Shown: positions 22,857 to 32,654 of the stretch, piece by piece
How positions within the stretch are numbered: position 1 is the first letter of the stretch
Layout of the letters: every line of letters begins with the position of its first letter
NCBI GenBank assembly: GCA_031292275.1
Contig: JARLHL010000001.1
Location: forward strand, 1-33,716
Direction: 5' to 3'
DNA length: 33,716 bases
Origin: Desulfocapsaceae bacterium
GTDB lineage: Bacteria; Desulfobacterota; Desulfobulbia; Desulfobulbales; Desulfocapsaceae
The notes under the pieces: generated by a model
Database searches by the model: none
The model's input: the letters and a program-made list of their open reading frames with translations, nothing else
Told to the model about the DNA's origin: nothing
Position numbers and translations under genes: made by a program

Positions 22857-23960
22857 TCATCGCTGGCCGATGATGGCCAGGATCCCATTTTCATTCACTG
22901 AACCGGCCTGCTGCGCCTCGGCCGGTTCAGCGAGACTGAGGCCCGGCAGGAGATGAAACTGCAGGGGGATCCGGCCGTAGAGTTCTGTCGGAAAGTGGAT
23001 CTCCAGCAGGCCTGCCCATTCTTTTTCCCAGACGCTTCCCTCCGGGAGGAGGCTTTCGGCATTCTGATCCAGGGTCGGTCGCTGCCGGACAAGTGCCTCG
23101 AATTTCCCGGCAATCCTGGCGGCCAGCGGGCCGGCTGCCTTCCTGAATGTCCGTATCCGGTCCAGCTTGTCCTGCAACTTCGTGCCGGTTGTGGCTGGCA
23201 GTTCCATCTGCCAGAGTGAGATGGCTGCTGTCCCCGTCCTCTCCTGCTGCATCTCAAGCAGGAGCTCCCCTGCCTCCGGCCGGGTGGTGGTCCAGAGCCG
23301 GCAGGCCAGAGGGCTGGACCTGTACAGGCTGAGCCAGGCCTTGAGCCGGTTTTTTATCATCCCCGGACGGGGGAGGTTGATTCTTTCCTGCAGCTGTGCC
23401 AGGTCGGTAAAGGGACTGTCGTCCTCGAAGTCCTCATCCCTGCCCAGCAGACGGTCGAAAAGTTCCATCTTGTTTTTATCCAGGCGGTTTAGAGCGCGCG
23501 TGATTTCCGCCTCTTCACGGTCAAGGATCTCAGCCATGGCCAAAACCAGCCGTGCCTGCCAGAGTTCGGCCTGCCGTGCGGCCTTCTCCTTCGACCCCTG
23601 ATCCGGCACGCCGCCCATCAGCGACGACAGGATTGCCGATTTGGATTTCTCGTCGTCACGCCTGGGGGCGGACAGGGAGGCGACGGCCAGGGAGCTGAGC
23701 TGGGCCGCGTAATCGTCCTTTCTCTGCCTGATATCGGTGACCAGGCGGAGAAAACGGTTGCGGTCCGCCCCCAGCGGTGCCGGAGTATGTGCTTGACAGA
23801 ATCCATTATCCATGAAAGTATCTGACTGCCCCGGGGGTTGAGCGGAGTCCGTTTCCACGGGCAACAGGTAATGCACCCGGTCAAAGAGCAGGAAAAGAGG
23901 GGACTGGCCGTCCCCTGCAATGATCGTGTCCGGAAAATAGAGAGTCTCGAGTGTGCCCAT
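22857..23960 (-). CDS. Unknown 367-residue protein next to recBCD
   Basis: This soluble protein has no signal peptide, and I do not recognise its family. The N-terminus (LYFPDTIIAGDGQSPLFLLF) is beta-rich. The middle (about residues 90-200) is charged and helical, with KEKAARQAELWQARLVLAMA and ILDREEAEITRALNRLDKNK, and may form coiled coil. The C-terminal third has ELYGRIPLQFHLLPGLSLAE. The ATG at 23960 is directly back to back with the start of the plus-strand membrane protein, and no clear ribosome site precedes it. The frame is open upstream, but that segment is antisense to the neighbour. A role with RecBCD is only suggested by position. Confidence 0.7.
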   Translation of the reverse strand: MGTLETLYFPDTIIAGDGQSPLFLLFDRVHYLLPVETDSAQPPGQSDTFMDNGFCQAHTPAPLGADRNRFLRLVTDIRQRKDDYAAQLSSLAVASLSAPRRDDEKSKSAILSSLMGGVPDQGSKEKAARQAELWQARLVLAMAEILDREEAEITRALNRLDKNKMELFDRLLGRDEDFEDDSPFTDLAQLQERINLPRPGMIKNRLKAWLSLYRSSPLACRLWTTTRPEAGELLLEMQQERTGTAAISLWQMELPATTGTKLQDKLDRIRTFRKAAGPLAARIAGKFEALVRQRPTLDQNAESLLPEGSVWEKEWAGLLEIHFPTELYGRIPLQFHLLPGLSLAEPAEAQQAGSVNENGILAIIGQR

Positions 23961-24263
23961 ATGCAAAGTACCAAAGAAAAGATATCGTTTTATCTTAGCG
24001 CGTTTGTCTACCTGTTGTTCAATCTGCGACTGGCTCAAGACCTGGGGGGAACCTGCCGGGCGACCTTCATGCAGATTCTTCAGACCGCACCCTATGTTGC
24101 CGGAGTCACCTGGGTATTGATCGCCTTCCTCCAGTATATGGCGGAGGGGAGAAAGATGCTCTGGGAACGCAGGTTCCGGTTGTTTTTCATGATCGGCATT
24201 ATCGCAGGCCTGTTTTTCGCGATTTACGAGTATGCCGGAGTAGGTGTCGGTATGCAACAATAA
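23961..24263 (+). CDS. 100-residue three-span membrane protein upstream of recC
   Basis: Three hydrophobic segments are visible at about residues 8-26 (ISFYLSAFVYLLFNLRLA), 42-60 (APYVAGVTWVLIAFLQYM) and 73-92 (RLFFMIGIIAGLFFAIYEYA), with a basic stretch EGRKMLWERRFR between the last two. The family is not recognised. The start codon abuts the start of the opposite gene (CATATG), and no good ribosome site is visible, so the start is uncertain. recC begins 29 bp after its stop, so co-transcription with recBCD is possible. Confidence 0.65.
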   Translation: MQSTKEKISFYLSAFVYLLFNLRLAQDLGGTCRATFMQILQTAPYVAGVTWVLIAFLQYMAEGRKMLWERRFRLFFMIGIIAGLFFAIYEYAGVGVGMQQ

Positions 24264-24292
24264 TCGTATTCCTCAAAAGGTCCTGCCGCATC

Positions 24293-27200
24293 ATGTTCTA
24301 TCTCCACATCTCCAACAGGACTGAGAATCTGCTGAGCCACCTGGCCGAGGTGATCAGGGCGGGCGGGCGGCCGCATCCCTTCGACCGGGAGGTCTTTCTG
24401 ATTCAGAGCCAGGGGATCGAGCGGATGATCTCCCAGGCCATGGCCGCAGCGTTCAGGAGCTGGTGTAATTTCGAGTACCTCCTGCCGCTGGCCTTTCTGA
24501 CGGATATCGCAGGCAGGCTGGGCGTGCAGAGTATGCCGGACAGCTTTGACCGAGGCATTCTGGTCTGGCGGATAGAGGCCCTGCTGCACGATCTTCCGGA
24601 CGAGGTCTACGGACCCCTCAGGGGCTATATGCAGGGACAGGGCCCCGGCCTGAAGCGCTTTCAGCTGGCGTGCAGGCTGGCCGATGTCTTCGACCAGTAC
24701 CAGATCTGGCGCCCCGACATGCTGGCCGGCTGGGATGCCGGCAGGCCGTCCACCACGCATCCCTCCGAACTCTGGCAGATGGCGCTCTGGCAGCGGCTGG
24801 CCCGGGGAGCGGAAGGGACCCCCCATCGCGGCTTCATGCTCCGTCAGGTTATCGCCGGATTAAGCCGGGAGGGTGATTTCGCGGGTCTTCTGCCCGGCAG
24901 GATATCCGTCTTCGGCCTGCACATCATGCCGCCGCTCTTTCTCGACTATCTGCGGGCCCTTGCCGGTCACTGCGATGTGCATCTCTACCTCCTTTCTCCC
25001 TGCCGCCATTACTGGGGGGATATCGAGAATCGGCGAAAACAGTTGAAGACCCGCCTGAGCCTGCTTGAAAAAGGACTTGCGGCCGAGGCTGCCGCAAGCG
25101 TCGAGAACCGGGACCGCCATCCGCTTCTGGCTTCGCTTGGCTGGCAGGGGCGGGATTTTCAGGAGATGCTTCTCAATTCCGTTGACTTCGAGCTTGAGTT
25201 TAAAAGCTTCGAAGACCCGGCTGCAGCCGGGTCCGTCCCGACCCTGCTGCACCGGCTGCAGTCGGATCTGTTGCGGGATGTGGTCGACAGGGACTCTCCG
25301 CCGGTCGACGACGGCTCCCTTGTCCTGGCCTGCTGCCATTCGAGACTCAGGGAGGTCCAGGTGCTCAAGGACCATATCCTGGAGAAGCTCCATCGGGAAC
25401 CGTCTCTTGAGCTGCGCCAAATTATCGTCATGGCACCGGACATCCAGGACTATGCGCCGCTGATTCCCGCCGTCTTCGACGATATCCAGCATTCCATCGC
25501 CGACCGTTCCCTGCGCGGACAAAACGGTACGGTGGGGGCCTTCATCAGCTTTCTCTCCCTCTTCGACGGCCGTTTCAGCTGGGTGGAGGTCCTGGACCTG
25601 CTGAAAAACGAGGCCGTCTTTCCCCATTTTGATCTGTCCGTAGCCGATCTTGAGACCCTGCAGCACTGGGTGACCGACGCGGGGATCCGGTGGGGGCTGT
25701 CGGGCGGGCAGCGCCGGGAGATGGGACTTCCGGATTTCAGCGAAAACAGCTGGTCGGCCGGGCTTGAGCGCTTGCTGATGGGATATGCCATCGACAGCGA
25801 CGGCTTTGTGGACGGCATCCTGCCCTACACGGCCATCGAGGGCGCCGAGGCCCGGGCCCTGGGCGGTCTGTGCCGGTTTATCGGCATCCTCGATCAGGCC
25901 AGGGGGGACTTTCGCCATGGCCGCAGCCTGAGCCAGTGGTCGGCGCTGCTCCTGGACCTTGCCGGACTCCTCTTCGGCACCGGGGAGGACGAGGACCTGC
26001 TGGAGCTCCGGCAGATGCTGCTGGCCCTTGACGAGGCCTATGGCCGCTTTCATGGCGATGCCGTGGATATCCAGGTCGTCCGGGCCTGGATTGAGCAGAC
26101 CGCCCGGGAGAAGAAGGCGAGCTCGGGCTTTCTCCGGGGCAGTTTGACCTTCTGCTCGATGCTGCCCATGCGCTCGATCCCCTTCAGGCTCGTCTGCCTG
26201 CTGGGCCTCAATGACGGAGAGTTTCCCCGGAACGATCTGTATGCGACCTTCAACCTGATGGCCCCGCCCCGTTCGCGGCCGGGTGACAGGTCCTTCAGGC
26301 TGGATGACCGCTACCAGTTCCTGGAGGCCGTGCTGGCGGCGCGGGATTCGTTCTACGTCAGCTTCGTCGGACGGTCCATCCGGTCCAACGAGGCCATCCC
26401 GCCCTCGGTTGTGGTGACCGAACTCCTGGATTTTTTGAAGGATGCCTACGGGATCGAGAATCCTGTGGTGGAGCATCCGCTGCATCCCTTCAGCCGCCGC
26501 TATTTTTCAGGCGAGCAGGAGCGGCTCTTCAGCTACAGCCGGCACTACTGCGAGACTGCCGCCCGGTTTCAGCATCCGTCCCCCTCCGCGGGAAGCTGGT
26601 GGTCGGGGGAGCTTGCGCCTGTGTCTCAGCAGATTTCCGTTCGCGATCTCTTAGCTTTCTTTGCCCATCCCCAACGCTGGTTTGTCCGCAACTGTCTCGG
26701 CATCCGCCTGGAGCATGATCAGGATCTTCCCGAGGACCGCGAGCCCTTTGCGGTCATGGGGCTTACTGCCTATCAGGCGGAGCAGAGGATGGTCGACCAT
26801 TGCCTGGAGGGGGGCGACCCGCAGGAGCTGCTCAGGCGGCTGGGGGCCGAGGGCAGGTGGACGCAGGCGATGCCCGGACAACTTGCGTTTGCCGAAAAAT
26901 ATCATGAGCTCAAGGGCTTTGCCGGGAAAATCGCAGGGCTTGGGATGGGCTCCAGGATCGCCGACCGCTTGATCGATTGCGAGGCGGGCGGCCATCGCCT
27001 GGTCGGCAGCTTGTCGAACATCTATGAAGGAGGCATCCTCCTGGCCCGGTATGCCGACCTGAAGGCTAAAGATCTGCTGGCCGGCTGGCTCCATCATCTG
27101 CTGCTGGAGCAGGCCCAGGGGCAGGCCTGCAGCACCAGGGTGCTTGGCCGGGACGGCCTGATCGGCTTTAGCGGCCGCGCCGCCGTCCAGGGGCCTTCCC

Positions 27201-27484
27201 TGGACAGAATGGTCGAGCTCTTTGTCCAGGGCTCCGGCCGGCCCAGCCCCCTGCTGGTGGAGCCGGGCCTCAGATACGTCCGGCAGGCGCAGGCCGCCCG
27301 TGCCACGACGCCGCCGCTTGCGAAGGCCTGTGCCTATCTGCGGGAGCAGCTCGATTCCGGCTATGAACCGGAATGGGCCTTGCTCTACGGCAACATGGAA
27401 GCGGAGGATATCCTGGGTGGGGACTTCCGGGAGCTCTGCCTTGAGATCATCAGCCCGCTCTGGAGCAGACCCGATGTCCTCTGA
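24293..27484 (+). CDS. recC: Exonuclease V (RecBCD) subunit gamma
   Basis: This 1063-residue protein is the RecC subunit, which splits the DNA strands and scans for Chi in the RecBCD helicase-nuclease. It carries RecC family stretches: the N-terminal YLHISNRTENLLSHLAEVIR, SQGIERMISQAMA, ISVFGLHIMPPLFLDYLRAL and LLGLNDGEFPRN. A C-terminal region with RDLLAFFAHPQRWFVRNCLG is typical. The Walker motifs are lost, as usual in this inactivated helicase. The length is slightly below E. coli RecC (1122). The end overlaps recB by 11 bp. Confidence 0.95.
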   Translation: MFYLHISNRTENLLSHLAEVIRAGGRPHPFDREVFLIQSQGIERMISQAMAAAFRSWCNFEYLLPLAFLTDIAGRLGVQSMPDSFDRGILVWRIEALLHDLPDEVYGPLRGYMQGQGPGLKRFQLACRLADVFDQYQIWRPDMLAGWDAGRPSTTHPSELWQMALWQRLARGAEGTPHRGFMLRQVIAGLSREGDFAGLLPGRISVFGLHIMPPLFLDYLRALAGHCDVHLYLLSPCRHYWGDIENRRKQLKTRLSLLEKGLAAEAAASVENRDRHPLLASLGWQGRDFQEMLLNSVDFELEFKSFEDPAAAGSVPTLLHRLQSDLLRDVVDRDSPPVDDGSLVLACCHSRLREVQVLKDHILEKLHREPSLELRQIIVMAPDIQDYAPLIPAVFDDIQHSIADRSLRGQNGTVGAFISFLSLFDGRFSWVEVLDLLKNEAVFPHFDLSVADLETLQHWVTDAGIRWGLSGGQRREMGLPDFSENSWSAGLERLLMGYAIDSDGFVDGILPYTAIEGAEARALGGLCRFIGILDQARGDFRHGRSLSQWSALLLDLAGLLFGTGEDEDLLELRQMLLALDEAYGRFHGDAVDIQVVRAWIEQTAREKKASSGFLRGSLTFCSMLPMRSIPFRLVCLLGLNDGEFPRNDLYATFNLMAPPRSRPGDRSFRLDDRYQFLEAVLAARDSFYVSFVGRSIRSNEAIPPSVVVTELLDFLKDAYGIENPVVEHPLHPFSRRYFSGEQERLFSYSRHYCETAARFQHPSPSAGSWWSGELAPVSQQISVRDLLAFFAHPQRWFVRNCLGIRLEHDQDLPEDREPFAVMGLTAYQAEQRMVDHCLEGGDPQELLRRLGAEGRWTQAMPGQLAFAEKYHELKGFAGKIAGLGMGSRIADRLIDCEAGGHRLVGSLSNIYEGGILLARYADLKAKDLLAGWLHHLLLEQAQGQACSTRVLGRDGLIGFSGRAAVQGPSLDRMVELFVQGSGRPSPLLVEPGLRYVRQAQAARATTPPLAKACAYLREQLDSGYEPEWALLYGNMEAEDILGGDFRELCLEIISPLWSRPDVL

Positions 27485-30400
27485 AATGCAGGTCTTCAAT
27501 GCCGCGGAGCTCAGCCTGAAAAAGGGCGTCAATCTGGTGGAGGCCAGCGCCGGCACCGGCAAGACCTTTGCCATTGCCATGCTGGCCCTGCGCTTTGTGG
27601 CCGAGCTCGGCATTCCCGTCGACAGACTCCTCATCGTCACCTTCACCAAGGCCGCCACCGAGGAGCTGAAGATGCGCATCCGTGCCAGACTCTCCCAGGC
27701 CCGCGACCTCCTGCTGGGCAGGGGCGGCAGCCCTGACCAGACCCTTGCAGGCTGGGCTGCCGGGCTACCGGGCGATGCGGCCCTGATGCTTGAGCGGCTG
27801 CAGCTGGCCCTCTACGATATCGACCGGGCCGGGATCTTCACCATCCACTCCTTCTGCCAGAGGATGCTGCAGGAGCAGGCCCTGGAGAGCGGCCAGCTCT
27901 TCGATATGGAACTCCTTGCCGATACCCGGTCCATTCGCGGCCAGGTGGTTGACGATTTCTGGCGGACCCGGGTCTATGGGCTTGCCCCTTTGCCCTGTGC
28001 CATCCTGACCTCCTCCTTTCCGACCCCCGACGCCCTCTCTGCAGGCATCGGGGCGGAATCGGCAGCAGCCAGGATCGAGCCCGAGGGGGTGGAGATCGCC
28101 CCGGCGCTGGCCCGGCTCGATTCGGCCTTTGCCCGGCTTGCGGGCTGGTGGCGGCAGAATGGCAGCACCCTCTACCCCCTCTTTACCCAAGGGCTTGCGG
28201 ACAAGGCCTTCAAGAAGGAGTTCTGCGAGGGCTTCGAGACCGGGTGGCAGAGGCTTGGTGCCTTTCTGGACGGGGCCAGCCCCGACGGGTTCGATAGCCT
28301 GTATCTTCTCAGCCGGGACAGACTGACGTCCGAGCTCAACGGCAGCACGCTGCGGGGCGAGCAGAAGAGGCTTGCGTACCTGGCAGGCTGGCCCCTGCCG
28401 GAGGACGAGGTCGCGGACTACCGGCAGGCCGAAACAGGTCTGCTGCTTGCCTTTCGGGTGACCCTGGCCAGGACGCTTGCCGGGGAGGTCCAGGCGCGGC
28501 TCCAGCAGCAAGGAGCCTTGTCCTTCAACGACCTGATCCTGCGCCTGTCCTGCGCCTTAAAAGAGGGAAGCCCCCTGAAGGGGCTCTTGGCGGAGCGCTA
28601 CCGGGTGGTGCTCATCGATGAATTTCAGGACACCGACCAGGCCCAGTGGCATATCTTCTCCACGGTCTTCGGCGGAGGAGACCACTACCTCTATCTGATC
28701 GGGGACCCCAAGCAGGCCATCTACAGGTTCCGGGGAGCGGACATCTTTTCCTATTTCGCCGCCAGGAATTCCGCCTCGGCCAGGCTGACCCTGGACAAGA
28801 ACTACCGCTCGCATCCCCATTTGGTGGAGGAGGTCAACAGGCTGTTCGGCTCAAGGCCGCAAGCCTTTGGCTTCCAGTCCTCGATCATGGAGTATCATCC
28901 GGTGGTTCCGGCCCGGACCCCGGAGGAGGGAAGCTTGCAGTATCAGGGCCAGCCATGGCCTGCCGTGATCTACTGCCAGCTGCCGGAAACGGAAAAAAAT
29001 GACGGGCGCTGGGGCTCGGGCCGGGCGGGGGAGCGCATTCTGCAGTTCGTCCTGGGCGAGGCGGCCCGCATACTGGATCCGGCGAGCCCTGTGCTGCTCA
29101 TCGGTAAGGATGGCCAGAGACCGGTCCGGCCCCGGGACATCGGCATCCTGGTGCGCAGCAACAGGCAGGCCGAGCAGTACCGGCAGGCCTTTGCCCAGGC
29201 CTTGATCCCGGCAGTGGTGGCCAGCCGCCAGTCGGTCTTCGACACGGCTGCCTGCAGGGAGATGTTCGCGCTGCTGGAGGCCCTTGCCGCGCCTGGCGAC
29301 ATGCCGCGTCTGAAGGCGGCGATGACCCTTCCCTGGTTCGGGCTGTCGGGAGCGGCGCTGGTGGCGATCTGGCAGGATGAGGCGTGCATCGATGCCTGGG
29401 CGAACCGTTTTCAGGCCTCCTTTAAGCTCTGGCGGGAGCAGGGATTCATGACCATGATGAGCAGGCTTCTGATTGACGAAAAGGTCTTGGTCACCTTAGC
29501 CTCGCAGAGGCTTGCCGAGAGGCATATTGCCAATATTCACCACTTAATGGAGTTGATTCAGGCTGCCGAAACCGGGGACAATCTAAGCCCGGGCCGGACC
29601 CTGCAGTGGCTGCGGGCCATGATGGCCGGGGGACTGCAGGAGGCCCAGGAGGTGGAGTTGCGCCTGGAGAGCGATGAGGAGGCCGTCCGCATCGTCACCA
29701 TGCATAGCGCCAAGGGCCTTGAGTATCCCATCGTCTTCTGTCCCCTGCTGTGGAGCCGGTCCGGCCGGCTGCAGCGGGAGAGGGCGGTGGTCTCCTGTCA
29801 CGAGCCGGGGGCCGGTCCGGTAACCGACCTGGGCTCATCCCGATTTGAAGAACGAAAGCAGAGGGCCGTGGAGGAAGAGCTTTCCGAGGAGCTCAGGCTT
29901 CTCTATGTTGCTGTAACACGGGCAAAATTGTGTAATTATATCTTTTGGGCCGATGTCCGGCAGACGGGAGGGGCGGGGGATTCCTTCTCCTCGGGGCTTG
30001 GCTATCTCCTCTTTCCCGGCGGATATGCGGACTTTCAGGGCCAGCAAGAGGTACTGCGGTCCTTTGCCCGGCGCGAGTCCGTTGAGTACCGGACAGTGAC
30101 CGATGAGGCGCATAAGACTGTCGATTGCCGCCAGGGCGCCGGCGCGGTGGGGACACTTGCGGCCCGGCAGCCGTCGGACCGCAGCCTGCGCACGGACTGG
30201 CAGATGTCCAGCTATTCGGCTCTGGCCTCCCTCAGCGACCATGACGATCATCTGCCTCCTGACAGGATAGCCTGCGATTCGGCGGGCATCCCCTGTCCCG
30301 GTCTGCCGGCCGGGGCGGGTTTCGGCAATGTCGTGCACGGCATCCTGGAGAGCATTCCCTTTTCGGCCATCGCCGCCGGTCAGGATGTGGGGGCGGAGCA

Positions 30401-30992
30401 GCAGTGCAGGCGTTACGGGGTGAAGGCGGAGCCCGAAAGCCTGCGGAGGCTGCTGCAAAATGTGGTTGCGACACCGCTGCCGGCAGCGGCCGGCTTGAGC
30501 CTTTCGGCCCTAGAGGAGGGGCGCTATGTTCGGGAGATGCCCTTTTATTTTCATCCGGACCGGATCGTCACCGCTCGGATGAACGCCGTGCTGGCAGAGG
30601 AGCCGACGGTGACCCCGCTGGCCCACAGGGAGATGCAGGGCTATCTGACCGGTTTCGTCGATCTCTTCTGTGAGTGGGACGGCAGGTACTATATCCTGGA
30701 TTATAAGACCAATCATCTGGGCGAGCTGATCGCGGATTATGCCCCCGAGAACCTGGTCCGGGCCATGGAGACCCATAACTACGGGCTCCAGTACTGGATC
30801 TATACCCTGGTGCTGCACCGTCATTTGTGCAATATCCTGCCCGGCTACAGCTACGAACGGCACTTCGGCGGCGTGATGTACCTCTTTGTCCGGGGGATGG
30901 TGCCGGCGCAGCCGGGCAGCGGCGTCTTCTTCGTCCGTCCCGACAAGGACGTACTGGACAGGTTGAGCGACTGCATGGGGGCGGGAATATGA
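27474..30992 (+). CDS. recB: Exonuclease V (RecBCD) subunit beta, helicase-nuclease
   Basis: This 1172-residue 3'-5' helicase and nuclease of double-strand break repair has Walker A ASAGTGKT at residues 24-31 and Walker B VVLIDEFQDTDQAQW. Other superfamily I motifs are YLIGDPKQAIYRFRGADIFS, LDKNYRSHPHLVEEV, VRIVTMHSAKGLEYPIVFCP and LLYVAVTRAK. The C-terminal nuclease domain keeps GFVDLFCEWDGRYYILDYKT and a QYWIYTLVL helix, so it looks active. I chose the ATG at 27474 because GGAG lies 8 bases upstream; it starts inside recC. The length matches E. coli RecB. Confidence 0.97.
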   Translation: MSSEMQVFNAAELSLKKGVNLVEASAGTGKTFAIAMLALRFVAELGIPVDRLLIVTFTKAATEELKMRIRARLSQARDLLLGRGGSPDQTLAGWAAGLPGDAALMLERLQLALYDIDRAGIFTIHSFCQRMLQEQALESGQLFDMELLADTRSIRGQVVDDFWRTRVYGLAPLPCAILTSSFPTPDALSAGIGAESAAARIEPEGVEIAPALARLDSAFARLAGWWRQNGSTLYPLFTQGLADKAFKKEFCEGFETGWQRLGAFLDGASPDGFDSLYLLSRDRLTSELNGSTLRGEQKRLAYLAGWPLPEDEVADYRQAETGLLLAFRVTLARTLAGEVQARLQQQGALSFNDLILRLSCALKEGSPLKGLLAERYRVVLIDEFQDTDQAQWHIFSTVFGGGDHYLYLIGDPKQAIYRFRGADIFSYFAARNSASARLTLDKNYRSHPHLVEEVNRLFGSRPQAFGFQSSIMEYHPVVPARTPEEGSLQYQGQPWPAVIYCQLPETEKNDGRWGSGRAGERILQFVLGEAARILDPASPVLLIGKDGQRPVRPRDIGILVRSNRQAEQYRQAFAQALIPAVVASRQSVFDTAACREMFALLEALAAPGDMPRLKAAMTLPWFGLSGAALVAIWQDEACIDAWANRFQASFKLWREQGFMTMMSRLLIDEKVLVTLASQRLAERHIANIHHLMELIQAAETGDNLSPGRTLQWLRAMMAGGLQEAQEVELRLESDEEAVRIVTMHSAKGLEYPIVFCPLLWSRSGRLQRERAVVSCHEPGAGPVTDLGSSRFEERKQRAVEEELSEELRLLYVAVTRAKLCNYIFWADVRQTGGAGDSFSSGLGYLLFPGGYADFQGQQEVLRSFARRESVEYRTVTDEAHKTVDCRQGAGAVGTLAARQPSDRSLRTDWQMSSYSALASLSDHDDHLPPDRIACDSAGIPCPGLPAGAGFGNVVHGILESIPFSAIAAGQDVGAEQQCRRYGVKAEPESLRRLLQNVVATPLPAAAGLSLSALEEGRYVREMPFYFHPDRIVTARMNAVLAEEPTVTPLAHREMQGYLTGFVDLFCEWDGRYYILDYKTNHLGELIADYAPENLVRAMETHNYGLQYWIYTLVLHRHLCNILPGYSYERHFGGVMYLFVRGMVPAQPGSGVFFVRPDKDVLDRLSDCMGAGI

Positions 30993-32590
30993 AAGAGGCC
31001 CTGACCTACAGCCTGCTCGATAGCCATTTCGCCGCATTTCTGGCTGCGCGCTGCGGTCTTGCAGGCCAGCGCAGGCAGATCTTTGAAGATCTGGTCCGGG
31101 ATCTCTCCGCGTCCATGATGGCGGGACACAGCTGCCTGCCGGTGAGTCCGCATCAGGAGGAGATCCTGGCCGGGACCTCTTTAGTCTCGGGGGGAGAGAA
31201 GACGCCGCTGGTCGTACACAACGGCCGGCTCTATCTGCACCGGTATTTCACCTATGAGTCGCGCCTGGCGGCTCAGATCCGGGAGATGGCCGGTCTGACC
31301 TTTCAGGTGCCGGATGCCAAAGCCCTGCTGGATGCCTCTTTCGGCCCCGGCCCCGGCGTGATCGATTGGCAGAAGCGGGCTGCGGAGACGGCCATGCGCA
31401 GGGCGCTCTGCATCATTTCCGGCGGCCCCGGCACCGGCAAGACCAGCACCGTGGTCCGGATTATCGGTCTTCTTCAGCAGGCGGCGGGCGGCCGTCTGCA
31501 GGTTGCCCTGGCGGCCCCCACCGGCAAGGCGGCCATGCGTCTGCGGCAATCGGTGGAAGGCAGCCTGGGGAGTGTGCCGTCTCCCGCCGCCCTTCCGGCC
31601 CAGACCCTGCACCGGCTCCTGGGGGTTCGAAGGGATTCCCCGCAGTTCCGTCACTGCAGGGAAAACCCGCTGCCCTGGGATGTGGTGGTGGTGGACGAGG
31701 CCTCCATGGTGGATCTGGCCATGATGAGCAAGCTGGTGGACGCCCTGAAACCGGGAGCCCGGCTGATCCTCCTGGGCGATAAGGACCAGCTTGCCTCGGT
31801 GGAGTCGGGGGCGGTGCTCATCGATCTGGTCCGGGCCCTGCCGGACAACACGGTGGAGCTGCAGAAGACCTACCGCTTCGACGCCTCCATCAAGCAGCTC
31901 TCCCGAAAGGTCAACCAGGGGGATGCCGAGGCCGCCTGGCAGCTGCTTCTCGATCCGGTCTGTGAGCATGTCGGCCTGCTTGAAGTGCCCCCGCAGGACT
32001 ATGCGGGGGAGCGCTACAGACCGTATATGGATCTGGTCGCAGGCGCTGCCGACTCTGAGCGGGTCTTTGCCGCCTTCAACAGCTTCCGGATCCTCTGCGC
32101 GGTGCGCCAGGGGCAAAGGGGGGTCGAGGGGATGAATAAGTCGGTGGAACAGTATCTGGGTAAAAGGGGCTATGATTGTCTATCCAGGGTCTGGTATCCC
32201 GGCAGGCCGGTCCTCATCACCCGGAATGACTATGCCCAGGAACTCTATAACGGCGATATCGGCATCTGTCTTCCCGATCCGGGGGACGGCAGCCCCAGGG
32301 TCTGGTTCGAGCGGCCGGACGGGACCCTGAGGAACTGCCTTCCCTATCGTCTCCCCCATTGCGAGACCGCCTTCGCGCTCACCGTCCATAAATCCCAGGG
32401 CTCGGAATTCGACGAGGTCCTGGTCGTGCTGCCGGGCGAAGATCGGGCCGTCCTCAGCCGGGAGCTGGTCTATACCGCGGTCACCAGGGCCAGGAAAGGG
32501 GTGCTGCTGAGTGCGGGCGAGGAGATATTCAGGCAGGCCCTGGTCAGGAAAATCCAGCGTTTCAGCGGTCTGGGAGACATGCTGCGATAG
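30989..32590 (+). CDS. recD: Exonuclease V (RecBCD) subunit alpha, 5'-3' helicase
   Basis: This 533-residue superfamily I helicase is the fast motor of RecBCD. It has Walker A SGGPGTGKTSTVV (about residues 144-156), LAAPTGKAAMRL, Walker B VVVVDEASMVDLAMM (about 233-247), LLGDKDQLASVESGAVLIDL, and the C-terminal AFALTVHKSQGSEFDEVLVV and LVYTAVTRARKG. It is somewhat shorter than E. coli RecD (608), mainly in the N-terminal region. The ATG overlaps the recB stop by 4 bp (ATGA), giving the order C-B-D. Confidence 0.96.
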   Translation: MKEALTYSLLDSHFAAFLAARCGLAGQRRQIFEDLVRDLSASMMAGHSCLPVSPHQEEILAGTSLVSGGEKTPLVVHNGRLYLHRYFTYESRLAAQIREMAGLTFQVPDAKALLDASFGPGPGVIDWQKRAAETAMRRALCIISGGPGTGKTSTVVRIIGLLQQAAGGRLQVALAAPTGKAAMRLRQSVEGSLGSVPSPAALPAQTLHRLLGVRRDSPQFRHCRENPLPWDVVVVDEASMVDLAMMSKLVDALKPGARLILLGDKDQLASVESGAVLIDLVRALPDNTVELQKTYRFDASIKQLSRKVNQGDAEAAWQLLLDPVCEHVGLLEVPPQDYAGERYRPYMDLVAGAADSERVFAAFNSFRILCAVRQGQRGVEGMNKSVEQYLGKRGYDCLSRVWYPGRPVLITRNDYAQELYNGDIGICLPDPGDGSPRVWFERPDGTLRNCLPYRLPHCETAFALTVHKSQGSEFDEVLVVLPGEDRAVLSRELVYTAVTRARKGVLLSAGEEIFRQALVRKIQRFSGLGDMLR

Positions 32591-32654
32591 CGGGTACGGC
32601 GGCGGGGTTCTCATACGGGCCGACCCCTTGCCGGATTCCGTCGGCGGCTTTCTT

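Noticed and set aside
24860-26485. Minus-strand open frame of 541 codons inside recC
   Set aside because: It is the complement of a well-supported recC; the length reflects high GC content, and the protein resembles no family.
32591-32654. Possible bidirectional terminator between recD and the PIF1-like gene
   Set aside because: Only a weak GCCG/CGGC pairing with a short interrupted T-tract is visible, so I do not call it.
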